From NCBI GenBank assembly GCA_965657935.1, contig CBFHQE010000044.1, positions 1-21,264 on the forward strand: a stretch of DNA of 21,264 nucleotides, in the 5' to 3' direction. A model generated the notes under the pieces. It was not told where the DNA came from. It made no database searches and was given only the letters and a program-made list of their open reading frames with translations. This DNA is from Maricaulis sp965657935 (lineage in GTDB: Bacteria > Pseudomonadota > Alphaproteobacteria > Caulobacterales > Maricaulaceae). Of the stretch, positions 14,066 to 21,264 are shown in pieces; within the stretch, counting starts at the first letter, position 1; each line of letters begins with the position of its first letter. Made by a program: the position numbers and the translations under genes.

Positions 14066-15510
14066 ATGCCATTTTCCTGCGCCCGGTGTTGATATCCGGG
14101 CGCCAGGAATCCCATCAGAAAATCCGTCAGGATGATATAGGCCGGATTGTCGAAAAAGCGGGCGAAACGCGTGCGCCATCCCGCAACATGCTGTGGTGTG
14201 ACGACACGCCCGTCGATCACGACCATCTGCCAGTCCTGCAAAAGATCAAGATCCTCCCGTGGATCGCCGCCAAGAACCAATAGGTCCGCGCGCGCGCCGA
14301 CCGCCACCCTGCCAATATCATCAGCCTGCAAAACATCTGCCGCCAGGGTCGTCGCAGCGGCAAGAGCGGCCTCATTATTCTCAAACACCTCGGCCAGAAG
14401 GCGTATTTCCGCGATCAATGCCTCCCCGGGGAGCACCCAGGGCATCAGGACATCTGTTCCCGCGCTGACCGGCACTCCTGCCTGTTGCATGCGGCGCATG
14501 ATGTGTTGTTGTACGGCGAACGCGTTCTCTGCCTCCGCAATCTCAGCCTCACCCTCGGGATGCCCCATGCCAACGGCCCAGAACGCAGCGAGAAATCGAG
14601 GGACACGCTCGCCTTCAGGTGTCGCCGGATAACGCTCGGCGTGACTGGCCGTGAGGCGGCTGACACTATTGATCAAGGTTGGCGTAAAACTCAGCTCCTG
14701 CTCACGTGCAAGCTCGACCAATTCCTCAATCTGCTGGTCCTGCAGGCGTAACAGGTCGCTGTTCAACCAGTCTGAGGTCAGAGGCGGACGCTGCCCGTGT
14801 ACATAAGGCAATCCTGTAAAATGCTGGACGTCAAAGTCACGAACGTCTCCTAGCCCGACACCGTGCGGAACATGGCCCAGCAAGGGCAGCCCCAGCGCCC
14901 GGGCCTCCTCTTCGATCACCTCGAATTCCACCCTGCCCAGCGTATTGTAAACCTTGATGCACTCCGCCCCCATGGCGTGAAGGTCACGCACTGCCCTTCG
15001 AGCTGCAGCACTGTCCGTCACCCGCAAAGCTGAATCCCAGGAGCTGGGAATACCATCGATCACCGGACCACAATTGACCATGTGCGGCCCAAAGACCTCG
15101 CCCGCCCTGATCCGCTCAGACCAGCGAAAGACTGTGGCGTCGGAATGCCCGGTGTCGCGGACACTCGTCACACCGTAGGCCAGATGCAGCATCGAAAAAT
15201 ACTCGCGCAGCCCGAAAGCGATGGCAGGAGGGGTATGAATGTGAGTGTCGATCAGCCCCGGCATGACCCAACACTGCGGACAGAGAGGCGCCGGGTCAGC
15301 GACCTGTCGTGCCCGCACCTCTGTTATGATCCCGTCCCTGACCACCACTGTCTGGTCCGTCAGCACTGCCTCTGATGGGTTGAAAACCGTCACTCCGGAC
15401 AAAACCAGCTCAGCTTGATCCGGCGGTTGGATGAGCGGCGGCGTCAAGGTGCGCCAAACAAGCACCGCCAGCAAAAACAATGAAAACGTGATGGCAACGA
15501 GATATTTCAT
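14062..15510 (-). CDS. Membrane-anchored amidohydrolase (imidazolonepropionase/prolidase-like)
   Basis: A 482-residue amidohydrolase-superfamily enzyme. An N-terminal hydrophobic helix (about 5-20) should anchor it, catalytic domain outward. The metal site is readable: His90 and His92 in DTHIHTP, likely carboxylated Lys186 in CIKVYN, His213 in LGHVPHG, His230 in VQHFTG and Asp353 in SAGTDVLMP. This pattern fits the binuclear Xaa-Pro dipeptidase / imidazolonepropionase-like branch, which cleaves dipeptides or cyclic amides. The exact substrate is not determinable. Start 15510 is preferred over the in-frame ATG at 15516, because AGGAGG lies eight bases from the former and only two from the latter. 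A C-terminal hydrophobic tail (ILTDFLMGFLAPGY) is unusual. It is divergent from the membrane AraC gene and probably under its control. Confidence 0.88.
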   Translation of the reverse strand: MKYLVAITFSLFLLAVLVWRTLTPPLIQPPDQAELVLSGVTVFNPSEAVLTDQTVVVRDGIITEVRARQVADPAPLCPQCWVMPGLIDTHIHTPPAIAFGLREYFSMLHLAYGVTSVRDTGHSDATVFRWSERIRAGEVFGPHMVNCGPVIDGIPSSWDSALRVTDSAAARRAVRDLHAMGAECIKVYNTLGRVEFEVIEEEARALGLPLLGHVPHGVGLGDVRDFDVQHFTGLPYVHGQRPPLTSDWLNSDLLRLQDQQIEELVELAREQELSFTPTLINSVSRLTASHAERYPATPEGERVPRFLAAFWAVGMGHPEGEAEIAEAENAFAVQQHIMRRMQQAGVPVSAGTDVLMPWVLPGEALIAEIRLLAEVFENNEAALAAATTLAADVLQADDIGRVAVGARADLLVLGGDPREDLDLLQDWQMVVIDGRVVTPQHVAGWRTRFARFFDNPAYIILTDFLMGFLAPGYQHRAQENGI

Positions 15511-15560
15511 GAACATGTCCTCCTCGCCTTGAGTTGCCGCAAGTGCTGAGGCTGTGCACC

Positions 15561-15598
15561 GCGCGATTTCAAATCAGGCATCGATTTCGAAATCGCGC
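15561..15598. promoter_or_regulatory. Candidate operator between amidohydrolase and 7-TM AraC genes
   Basis: GCGCGATTTC (15561-15570) and GAAATCGCGC (15589-15598) form a perfect ten-base inverted repeat. Inside it, CGATTTCGAAATCG (15582-15595) is a perfect 14-base palindrome, and GATTTCAAATC (15565-15575) is a second, odd-centred one. The CGATTTC unit therefore occurs twice, 18 bases apart. It sits in the 153-base gap between divergent genes, the classic place for a regulator binding site. The likely binder is the adjacent AraC-type protein, which is inference. Confidence 0.6.
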
Positions 15599-15663
15599 CT
15601 GTTTTGAACAAATCGATCACGCGAGGTACTTGGTCTTGGCGGGGGTAGAGGTAAGGTTCGGGC

Positions 15664-16716
15664 ATGACCGAGTTGGAAATTCTGGATCTGATCATACGTA
15701 CGGCGTCCTGCACCGTTCTTGCGATGCTGGCGGTGCTGTTCGCGCGCAGCGTTGAGGCAGGGCTGACCAAGACCAGCCTGCTTTTGATGCTCGGCTCGAG
15801 CATTGCGATCATGTTGCTGGTCGGCCCGACCGCCATCCCGACTGCGACACCAATAGGCCTTGTGCTGCGCCTGCTCGCCTCGATGAACACCTATCTGCTC
15901 TGGCTTTTCATCATCACGCTGTTTGATGACCCGCCCGGTTTCAACCGCATGCATGGGCTGGCGGGCATTGGCTGGCTGGTATTGCAGAGCCCAATCTTGC
16001 TGCTCGCGTCTCAGCCTGGGGCAGAGCCACCAGGCGAACTCTGGTTCATCCTGATTGATCTGGGCGCTGCCGGCCTGTTGGCACACGCTGCCTGGAGGAG
16101 TGTGGTCGGTTTCCGGGAAGACCTCGTGGATAGCCGCCGCCGTTTGCGCGGCCTGCTGCTGCTTGTGTTGCTGATCGTCATCTTGATCATCGTCTTCGCC
16201 GAAGGACGGGAGGACACCCATGGAACCGTTTTGTGGATTTCACTATTCCGGGGAATGACGTCACTTGTGCTGGGCCTGTTCGCGCTGTTCTGGCTCTGCG
16301 AACTCAAAACCGATGCTCTCTTGCCTGTTCGACAGGTAAATGCCCCTGCACCGACGCTGACAGCCCGCCAGCAGATCCTGCTCGAACGGCTCGAAACCGC
16401 TATGCGGGAACAACGCTGCTGGCTGGCTCCTGACCTTAACCTGCCCACTCTGGCCAGGATTCTCGAGACGCGCGAACACAGCCTGCGCCGCCTGATCAAC
16501 AAACAGCTCGGCTTCAAGAATTTTGCGGACTTCCTCAACACCTACCGCATCGAGGAAGTAAAACGGCGTCTCGCGCAGGCAGATGACGCCCATCTGCCCA
16601 TCACAACCATCGCGCTCGAGGCGGGCTATGGGTCCCTGGCGCCGTTCAATCGCGCTTTCAAGGCGAGAGAAGGCCTGCCGCCCTCGCAATGGCGCGAACA
16701 AATGCTTCGCCGCTGA
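15664..16716 (+). CDS. 7-TM membrane-bound AraC-family transcriptional regulator
   Basis: A 350-residue regulator. The N-terminal 213 residues contain seven predicted membrane helices (about 9-29, 37-55, 63-87, 97-117, 126-148, 160-179 and 187-213). The C-terminal ~100 residues are a complete AraC DNA-binding domain with two helix-turn-helix units: LNLPTLARILETREHSLRRLI (first) and ITTIALEAGYGSLAPFNRAF (second), ending PPSQWR. Seven helices with a cytoplasmic DNA-binding domain place the N-terminus outside, like a one-component receptor that senses through the membrane and binds DNA directly. GTAAGG lies seven bases before ATG 15664. The gene is divergent from the amidohydrolase across an operator-like palindrome, suggesting that it senses a substrate or product of that enzyme and may regulate itself. 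Confidence 0.9.
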   Translation: MTELEILDLIIRTASCTVLAMLAVLFARSVEAGLTKTSLLLMLGSSIAIMLLVGPTAIPTATPIGLVLRLLASMNTYLLWLFIITLFDDPPGFNRMHGLAGIGWLVLQSPILLLASQPGAEPPGELWFILIDLGAAGLLAHAAWRSVVGFREDLVDSRRRLRGLLLLVLLIVILIIVFAEGREDTHGTVLWISLFRGMTSLVLGLFALFWLCELKTDALLPVRQVNAPAPTLTARQQILLERLETAMREQRCWLAPDLNLPTLARILETREHSLRRLINKQLGFKNFADFLNTYRIEEVKRRLAQADDAHLPITTIALEAGYGSLAPFNRAFKAREGLPPSQWREQMLRR

Positions 16717-16845
16717 GATCAACTCGTTCCGCTTGTTTATCCACAACCCAACGCGGTGCTGTCGGTCAATTCTTATTCATCGCCACTGCACCCCAGACCA
16801 CAATATGTTGTGGTTAGAGGGATTCGTAACGCTAGGGATAGCGCA

Positions 16846-17169
16846 ATGGTTAATTTTCATGCTTACCGGGATGCGGACTGGATCTGGAACCAGTTCCGAA
16901 ATAATCCAACCGTGAACGAGGACATTCTCAGTTTCTGTTCGCGATCCCCTCATCTCGTCGATTTCGCCTATCAACTTGCAGACCACGGACATGTGTTTGT
17001 CGGCCAGGTTGCAAGGCTGTCCAACTTTACCCTCGCCGACATCGCTGGCGGCCAGAGTGAGCTGGCTGAGCAATTACGACTGCGCCTGCAGCGCAACGGG
17101 CTGGATAGCGGCATGATGCTGGAGGGATGGAGGCCGCCCGGCGACGCCACGGATGATGTTGGCGAATAA
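16846..17169 (+). CDS. Small hypothetical protein
   Basis: A 107-residue protein of no recognised family. ATG 16846 follows AGGGATA at an acceptable distance. Upstream in-frame ATGs (from 16756) lie in sequence without coding character. The product is soluble, with an N-terminal YRDADWIWNQFRNNP segment rich in aromatic residues, a VGQVARLSNFTLADIAGG turn and a helix AEQLRLRLQRNGLDSG. It has no signal peptide and no membrane helix. It lies between the AraC gene and the second GST gene on the same strand, 61 bases before the latter, so it may share a transcript with it. Codon use is more mixed than in neighbouring genes. Confidence 0.5.
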   Translation: MVNFHAYRDADWIWNQFRNNPTVNEDILSFCSRSPHLVDFAYQLADHGHVFVGQVARLSNFTLADIAGGQSELAEQLRLRLQRNGLDSGMMLEGWRPPGDATDDVGE

Positions 17170-17230
17170 CCAGGCTTGCGGTCGTTTGAAGACGCGCTAT
17201 CTCTTGTCGCCAGACAGGAGCTAGCGTGCC

Positions 17231-17896
17231 ATGATTACCGTTCACCATCTCAATAATTCGCGATCCCAGCGCATTCTCTGGCTGCTGGAAGAAATCGGCG
17301 TCGACTACGATATCGTGCGCTACCAGCGCGATGCCAACACGATGCGTGCGCCGGTGGAACTGCGTCAGGTCCACCCGCTGGGCAAATCTCCACTGATTTC
17401 TGACAAGGGTCAGACGTACGCTGAATCCGCCGCCATTATCGAATACCTGGTGGACACATATGGCGGACACCTCAAGCCCGCGACCGACAGCGCCCTGTAC
17501 CGCGACTACGTCTACTGGCTACACTTCTCTGAAGGCTCCCTGATGCCGCCCCTGCTGGTGAAGCTGATCGGCGATCGACTCACGGAAGCCAAGGTTCCCT
17601 TCTTCGTCAAACCCATCGTCAAATCCATCTCAAGACAGATGGAACAGAATTTTTATGGTCCCGAGATCAGCTCACTGCTGGAATTCATCAATGACCATCT
17701 CGGAAAAAACCAGTGGTTCTGCGGGGAAGCGTTCAGCGCCGCCGACATCCAGATGAGTTTCCCATTGGAAGCCTCGGCCGCACGCGCGCCGGGCTTTGCG
17801 CGCTACGCCAATATTGTGTCCTTCGTGGATCGCATCCATACACGACCCGCCTATCAGGCCGCCCTCGAACGCGGCGGCGAATACGATTACGCATAA
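17231..17896 (+). CDS. Glutathione S-transferase family protein (second copy)
   Basis: A 221-residue GST-fold protein, only distantly similar to the first copy in the window. The thioredoxin-like domain shows NNSRSQRILWLLEEIG (catalytic Ser region), HPLGKSPLISD (cis-Pro loop) and the AESAAIIEYL motif that contacts the glutathione gamma-glutamyl group. The helical domain contains WFCGEAFSAADIQMSFPLEA, the N-capping box. It is expected to be cytoplasmic and glutathione-dependent. The substrate is unknown. ATG 17231 follows AGGAG (17216-17220), with a slightly long ten-base spacing. Its TAA is the first part of a strong terminator. Confidence 0.92.
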   Translation: MITVHHLNNSRSQRILWLLEEIGVDYDIVRYQRDANTMRAPVELRQVHPLGKSPLISDKGQTYAESAAIIEYLVDTYGGHLKPATDSALYRDYVYWLHFSEGSLMPPLLVKLIGDRLTEAKVPFFVKPIVKSISRQMEQNFYGPEISSLLEFINDHLGKNQWFCGEAFSAADIQMSFPLEASAARAPGFARYANIVSFVDRIHTRPAYQAALERGGEYDYA

Positions 17897-17923
17897 AAAA
17901 GGCCCCGTCTCCGGGGCCTTTTT
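17896..17923. terminator. Bidirectional intrinsic terminator
   Basis: AAAAAGGCCCCG and CGGGGCCTTTTT form a perfect twelve-base stem around a TCTC loop, with A-run and T-run on either side. It lies directly after the second GST stop and 19 bases before the end of the convergent M28 peptidase gene. It can therefore serve both strands. Confidence 0.95.
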
Positions 17924-17941
17924 CATCTCTGTGATCAACGA

Positions 17942-19378
17942 CTATTCGCTGGCCGCCTCTCGATCCGGGCGGAAATCCACATCGAGTTCTGCCGCGAGAT
18001 AGATTGTCGCCGCATAAGCCGCCACATTCTGGGCCAGGCTAGCCGGATCAATTTTGTCCAGCGTATCGTCCGGCGTATGGTGAAGGTCGAAATAGTCCGT
18101 CCCGTCCTGGTTGAGCCGGATAGTCGGCACACCAGCGAAGGCCAGCGGGATAATGTCCGGCCCCCCGCCTGGCACATTGCTTCCACCGCGAATAATGCCC
18201 AGCGGCATCAGTTCTCGGCCAATAGCGTCGATCACCGGATTGGCCTCTTCATTGACGTTGGACACGAATTGCCAGATCGGGCCGGCTCCAAAATCAGATT
18301 CCGTGGCCAGAACATGGTTGGGCACTTCACCGGCATGCTGCGCCGCATAGGCACGCGCGCCCAGAAGGCCTACCTCCTCGGCGCCGAACATCACCACGCG
18401 GATGGTGCGACGGGGGCGCTGTGGCAGGCGGGCGATCAGTTCCGCAGCCGCCACGGTGATGGCAACGCCGGCACCATCATCAACGGCGCCCGTGCCCAGA
18501 TCCCAGCTGTCCAGGTGACCGCCGATCAGGACGATTTCTTCCGGAGTCTCTCGACCGATGATGTCGAGAACGACATTGCCGCTCACCACTTCACCCCGCC
18601 AGCCAGCGGTCGAGCGGATGGTGAAATTGATGTCTTCGCCCAGCTCATGCAGCCGGCGGATATGATCCGCGTCCGGGTTGGAAACAGCAATGACCGGAAT
18701 CTCGGCCCACTCGCCATCGCTGTCGGATGACATCATGCCCGTGTGAGGGAACCGGCGGATATCGGACCCCACGGACCGCACCACCAAGGCATCGGCGCCA
18801 GCGCGCTCAGCATGCTGCCAGCCAACCCGCCGACGAATATTGGCCGGACCATAGCCAGCACCGGTCTGTGAGCGGACGATCGGCTCCCCATCAACAAAGG
18901 CGATCTGGCCCTCGAGAGAACCGTCCTCCACGGCCATGAGGTCGTCGACTGAACGGAAATAGACGATATCGCTGGAAATCGGGCGCAAGCGCGGCGAACG
19001 GCCGGAACCACCCAGCGCGGTGCCATAGAGGGACTGCTCATACGGTGCGTTCATGGTGATTTCCATGTCGCCACGCGTCCACAACGGCATGTCAAACTCT
19101 TCGATGGAAACCCGGTCAAAGCTGAGTTCCTCGCCCAGTTCGGCGCCCCATTGCCGGGCGCGAGCCTCGGCCTCGGAACCACCCAGGCGCGGACCAACTT
19201 CCGTGGTCAGCGATTCGACGATGTCCCAGGCCAGATCCGAATCCAGCGCCTGATCGATCAGCATGCGCGCCGTTGCGGCCTGCTCAGCTGGCAGCTCGTA
19301 GCGTTCCTGGCCAAAGGCGCCTGCCGTGATCAAGACGATTGATCCAGCTGCAAGGCTTGTAGCCAACAGATGTCTCAC
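17942..19378 (-). CDS. Secreted M28-family metallopeptidase (carboxypeptidase Q-like)
   Basis: A 478-residue zinc exopeptidase. The signal peptide is MRHLLATSLAAGSIVLITAGAFG, with cleavage near residue 23. A protease-associated (PA) domain lies inserted at about 110-245. The M28 zinc ligands are visible as His288 with Asp290 in GGHLDSWDLG, bridging Asp300 in AVDDGAG, Glu334/Glu335 in FGAEEVG, Asp362 in TESDFGAG and His434 in LHHTPDD. The plan resembles carboxypeptidase Q-type enzymes that release amino acids from small peptides outside the cytoplasm. GTG 19378 is chosen because GGAGG lies nine bases upstream and the signal peptide starts there. A longer frame to 19438 overlaps the divergent AraC gene. 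It is divergent, with about 46 bases between, from that interrupted regulator gene. Confidence 0.93.
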   Translation of the reverse strand: MRHLLATSLAAGSIVLITAGAFGQERYELPAEQAATARMLIDQALDSDLAWDIVESLTTEVGPRLGGSEAEARARQWGAELGEELSFDRVSIEEFDMPLWTRGDMEITMNAPYEQSLYGTALGGSGRSPRLRPISSDIVYFRSVDDLMAVEDGSLEGQIAFVDGEPIVRSQTGAGYGPANIRRRVGWQHAERAGADALVVRSVGSDIRRFPHTGMMSSDSDGEWAEIPVIAVSNPDADHIRRLHELGEDINFTIRSTAGWRGEVVSGNVVLDIIGRETPEEIVLIGGHLDSWDLGTGAVDDGAGVAITVAAAELIARLPQRPRRTIRVVMFGAEEVGLLGARAYAAQHAGEVPNHVLATESDFGAGPIWQFVSNVNEEANPVIDAIGRELMPLGIIRGGSNVPGGGPDIIPLAFAGVPTIRLNQDGTDYFDLHHTPDDTLDKIDPASLAQNVAAYAATIYLAAELDVDFRPDREAASE

Positions 19379-19424
19379 CTTGTGTTTCCTCCACTGTTTT
19401 TCGGCATTATTCCTAGTGCGCAGA

Positions 19425-20261
19425 ATGGATATTGTCATGCACTGGAATGTAGATCATCCGCCAGACGAGCGGATCACATTTGAAACCGGCGGTGCCGTGC
19501 AGGCCATCATGGCCGAGACCGAAGAGTTCCGGGCACGCTTGGTTCACTACGCGCCCGGGACACGCATCCCGGCGCACCAACATAAAAATTGCTAACTGTC
19601 CCTTCTTCTGCTGGGGTCTATGCACGAAGAACTCGCTGATTCCGCACACTATCACCTCGCGCCTTTCACCTCATTCATGTCTCCCGGAACGCAGCACGCA
19701 AACGTGTATGGACCGCACGGCGGTCTGTGCCTGGTCATCGACTTTCCCGCAGACGCCATGAAACATCTTCTGGGGCGAACACTCGCAGAAACCATGGGAC
19801 GGCGGCAGATCCTCAGCCGGTCCGGCCAAGAACATGTCTCACTATGCTCGAAACTTTTGCTGGAACGAGCACCGCTCGCTCCGGAAACCATCCGCGATAT
19901 CGCAGCACCGCTCGCATGCAGGCAGGAAACTGGGCAAACCGCGCCGGACTGGGTCGACTCTGCAACGGAACTTATAGAAGTGTCTGACGCTCCGATTTCC
20001 GTCTCTGCGCTGGCTGAGGCTTACGGTACTCACCGCGTACATTTCACCCGGTCGTTCAAGTTGCGGCATGGAATTACGCCAAAACGCTATCAACTAGATC
20101 TTCAATGCCTGCGCGCACTATCCGATTACGTGTTTGACAACGTTCCACTAACCGAAGCCGCGCTCAAAGCAGGCTTCTGCGATCTAAGCCATAATGCTAG
20201 GGAAACGCGAAAGCGCACAGGCGCTCCACCTGTCCAAATCGCGAACCTGCTTAAGGATTAA
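19425..20261 (+). pseudogene. AraC-family regulator interrupted by an in-frame TAA
   Basis: One reading frame runs from ATG 19425 (or 19437) to 20261 with a single TAA at 19593-19595 (codon 57). Both sides of the stop are recognisable parts of one AraC/cupin regulator. The front is the sensor start, GGAVQAIMAETEEFRA to IPAHQHKN. The back continues LSLLLLGSM, then FMSPGTQHANVYGPHGG, then the AraC DNA-binding domain (ISVSALAEAYGTHRVHFTRSF, LTEAALKAGFCDLSHNARETRKRTGAPP). Homologues usually have Gln at the stop position (xQLSLxLxGS), so CAA to TAA explains it with one base change and no frameshift. A 213-residue fragment could start at ATG 19620, with GGGG four bases upstream, keeping the DNA-binding half. 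It is divergent from the M28 peptidase. It could be a true nonsense mutation, readthrough or a sequencing error. Confidence 0.82.
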
Positions 20262-20312
20262 CTTTGGGAAAGGCGCAGCCAAATGTTTCAAATGTCCGCG
20301 TCAACATGCCGT

Positions 20313-20339
20313 AGGACGAGTAACACGGGCTCCCGTCCT
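20313..20339 (+). promoter_or_regulatory. Small inverted repeat before the S41 peptidase
   Basis: AGGACG (20313-20318) and CGTCCT (20334-20339) are perfect arms around a region with its own ACGGG/CCCGT pair. The repeat ends just before the GGAG ribosome binding site of the S41 gene. It could be an operator or leader hairpin. There is no T-run, so it is not a convincing terminator for the AraC gene. Confidence 0.25.
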
Positions 20340-20352
20340 GTGGAGTAATTTG

Positions 20353-21264
20353 ATGCACCTCAATACTTTATGCACCGCGTTGGCCACCATCGTTCTTGCC
20401 AGCGCCACCAGCGCCCAGACCCTCAACCTTTCCAGTACTGACCGCGAAGAAATCGTCACCGCTGTCGCTGAACTATATCGAGCCAATTATCACGACCGAA
20501 CTCGCGGCGCAGACATCGCTGCGGACCTGCTGGAAGCGAGCGAAAATGGTGACTACACCGGCTTTGATACGGCAGAAGCGTTGGCGGCCGAGCTCAGCGA
20601 ACAGGTCGCGCGGTTCGATCGCCACGCCCATGTAGTCTGGACCGACGACGACGGCGAAGTAGAAGCTCATCACAGCTCGGATTGGAGTGAATACTCCCGC
20701 CGGCTCAATCACGGGGTTGAACGCATTGCCCGTCTGCCCGGTAACATCGGCCTTGTGCGGTTGAGAATGCTTAGCCACCCCGACATCTCCGGCCCTACCA
20801 TCGAAGCTGCATTCGCGATTCTTGAGAATGCTGATGCCCTGATCCTGGACCTGCGTGCCAATGGCGGCGGCGAACCAGACGCTGTTATCCGCCTGGCCTC
20901 ATACCTGTTGGGCGATGAACCGGTAAGCTTCAATAGTGTCTACTGGGCCGACAGAGACGAGACGGAAGTTTTCGTGACAAACCCGCAGCGGCAGGGGTCT
21001 CGGCTGCATGATATACCTTTGGTAATTCTTACGACGGCTGCGACCGGATCCGCAGCTGAAAGTTTTGTTGACGGAATGAAGCGTTCCGAACGCGGAGTGG
21101 TCATCGGGCAGACCACTTACGGCGCCCGCAATCCTGGGCGCTATTTCGAAGCACGTCACGGCTTTCACGCGTTCGTCTCCTATGGCCGCCCGGGCGATTC
21201 TGAAAATGATCAAAGCTGGGCCGGCACCGGGATAAGGCCTCACCTAGAAACAGCCGGAGGAGCA
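20353..21264 (+). CDS. Secreted S41-family peptidase, N-terminal part (3' end outside window)
   Basis: An open frame of 304 codons runs off the window. ATG 20353 follows GGAG at seven bases. Residues 1-22 are a signal peptide ending ATSAQ. A helical N-terminal domain (about 27-110; REEIVTAVAELYRANY, LAAELSEQVARFDRHAHVVW) resembles the IRBP-like S41 N-terminal domain. The S41 core follows, with IGLVRLRML, ALILDLRANGGGEPDAVIRLASYLLG, the nucleophile region TATGSAAESF (Ser233) and VVIGQTTYGARNPG. There is no PDZ domain in the visible part, so it is closer to the IRBP/tricorn-core-like group than to CtpA processing proteases. It is predicted to be periplasmic or secreted. It lies 91 bases after the interrupted AraC gene on the same strand. 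A natural start makes it an intact 5' end rather than a fragment. Confidence 0.9.
   Translation, partial: MHLNTLCTALATIVLASATSAQTLNLSSTDREEIVTAVAELYRANYHDRTRGADIAADLLEASENGDYTGFDTAEALAAELSEQVARFDRHAHVVWTDDDGEVEAHHSSDWSEYSRRLNHGVERIARLPGNIGLVRLRMLSHPDISGPTIEAAFAILENADALILDLRANGGGEPDAVIRLASYLLGDEPVSFNSVYWADRDETEVFVTNPQRQGSRLHDIPLVILTTAATGSAAESFVDGMKRSERGVVIGQTTYGARNPGRYFEARHGFHAFVSYGRPGDSENDQSWAGTGIRPHLETAGGA

Noticed and set aside
9703..17896. The two GST genes as a recent duplication
   Set aside because: The proteins share only the fold-level motifs. Their N-terminal motifs and lengths differ, so they are distant paralogues, and no flanking repeats were seen.
19425..20261. Frameshift as the cause of the broken AraC gene
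   Set aside because: The segments before and after the stop are in the same frame, and the sequence continues across the TAA as expected. A point nonsense change suffices.
1..21264. Mobile element, CRISPR array or RNA genes
   Set aside because: No transposase or integrase reading frame, no regularly spaced repeats, and no tRNA- or rRNA-like sequence was recognised by eye on either strand.

Overview
The window looks like a chromosomal segment of a GC-rich alphaproteobacterium, most likely a Caulobacterales/Maricaulales (Hyphomonadaceae-like) marine or aquatic heterotroph. This is an inference from protein resemblance: a CC0125/CC1285-type lipoprotein (a family named from Caulobacter), a large TonB-dependent receptor, a 7-TM membrane AraC regulator and a B12-dependent methylmalonyl-CoA mutase. 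No rRNA, tRNA, CRISPR array, IS element or phage gene was seen.

Layout. 1-1012: 3' part of methylmalonyl-CoA mutase. 1223-1702: small lipoprotein. 1684-3695 (minus): three-gene operon (triple BON/OmpA-like envelope protein, membrane-anchored helix-hairpin-helix protein, MmcQ/YjbR protein). 3696-4269: gene-free leader/regulatory region. 4270-6609: TonB-dependent receptor, closed by a strong terminator. 6744-9706: S9-family peptidase overlapping a nitrilase. 9703-12089 (minus): Tat-exported amidase followed by a glutathione S-transferase. 12270-14065: an unrecognised 4-TM protein and a membrane-tethered von Willebrand A-like protein, with a strong stem-loop between them. 14062-15510 (minus): membrane-anchored amidohydrolase, divergent from a 7-TM AraC regulator (15664-16716) across an operator-like palindrome. 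16846-17169: small unknown protein. 17231-17896: second glutathione S-transferase and a bidirectional terminator. 17942-19378 (minus): secreted M28 peptidase, divergent from an AraC/cupin gene (19425-20261) broken by an in-frame TAA. 20353 to the end: 5' part of a secreted S41 peptidase.

How it fits together. Much of the window encodes hydrolases acting on peptide, amide, imide or nitrile bonds (S9, nitrilase, amidase, amidohydrolase, M28, S41). Most have export signals or membrane anchors, and they sit beside an outer-membrane receptor and two AraC-type regulators that are each divergent from a hydrolase. The simplest reading is a scavenging island for peptide-like or amide nitrogen compounds, assembled from independent transcription units rather than one pathway. 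The methylmalonyl-CoA mutase and the envelope operon appear to be ordinary housekeeping flanks. The least explained parts are the 4-TM/vWA-like pair, the operator between the amidohydrolase and the 7-TM AraC gene, and the interrupted AraC gene.
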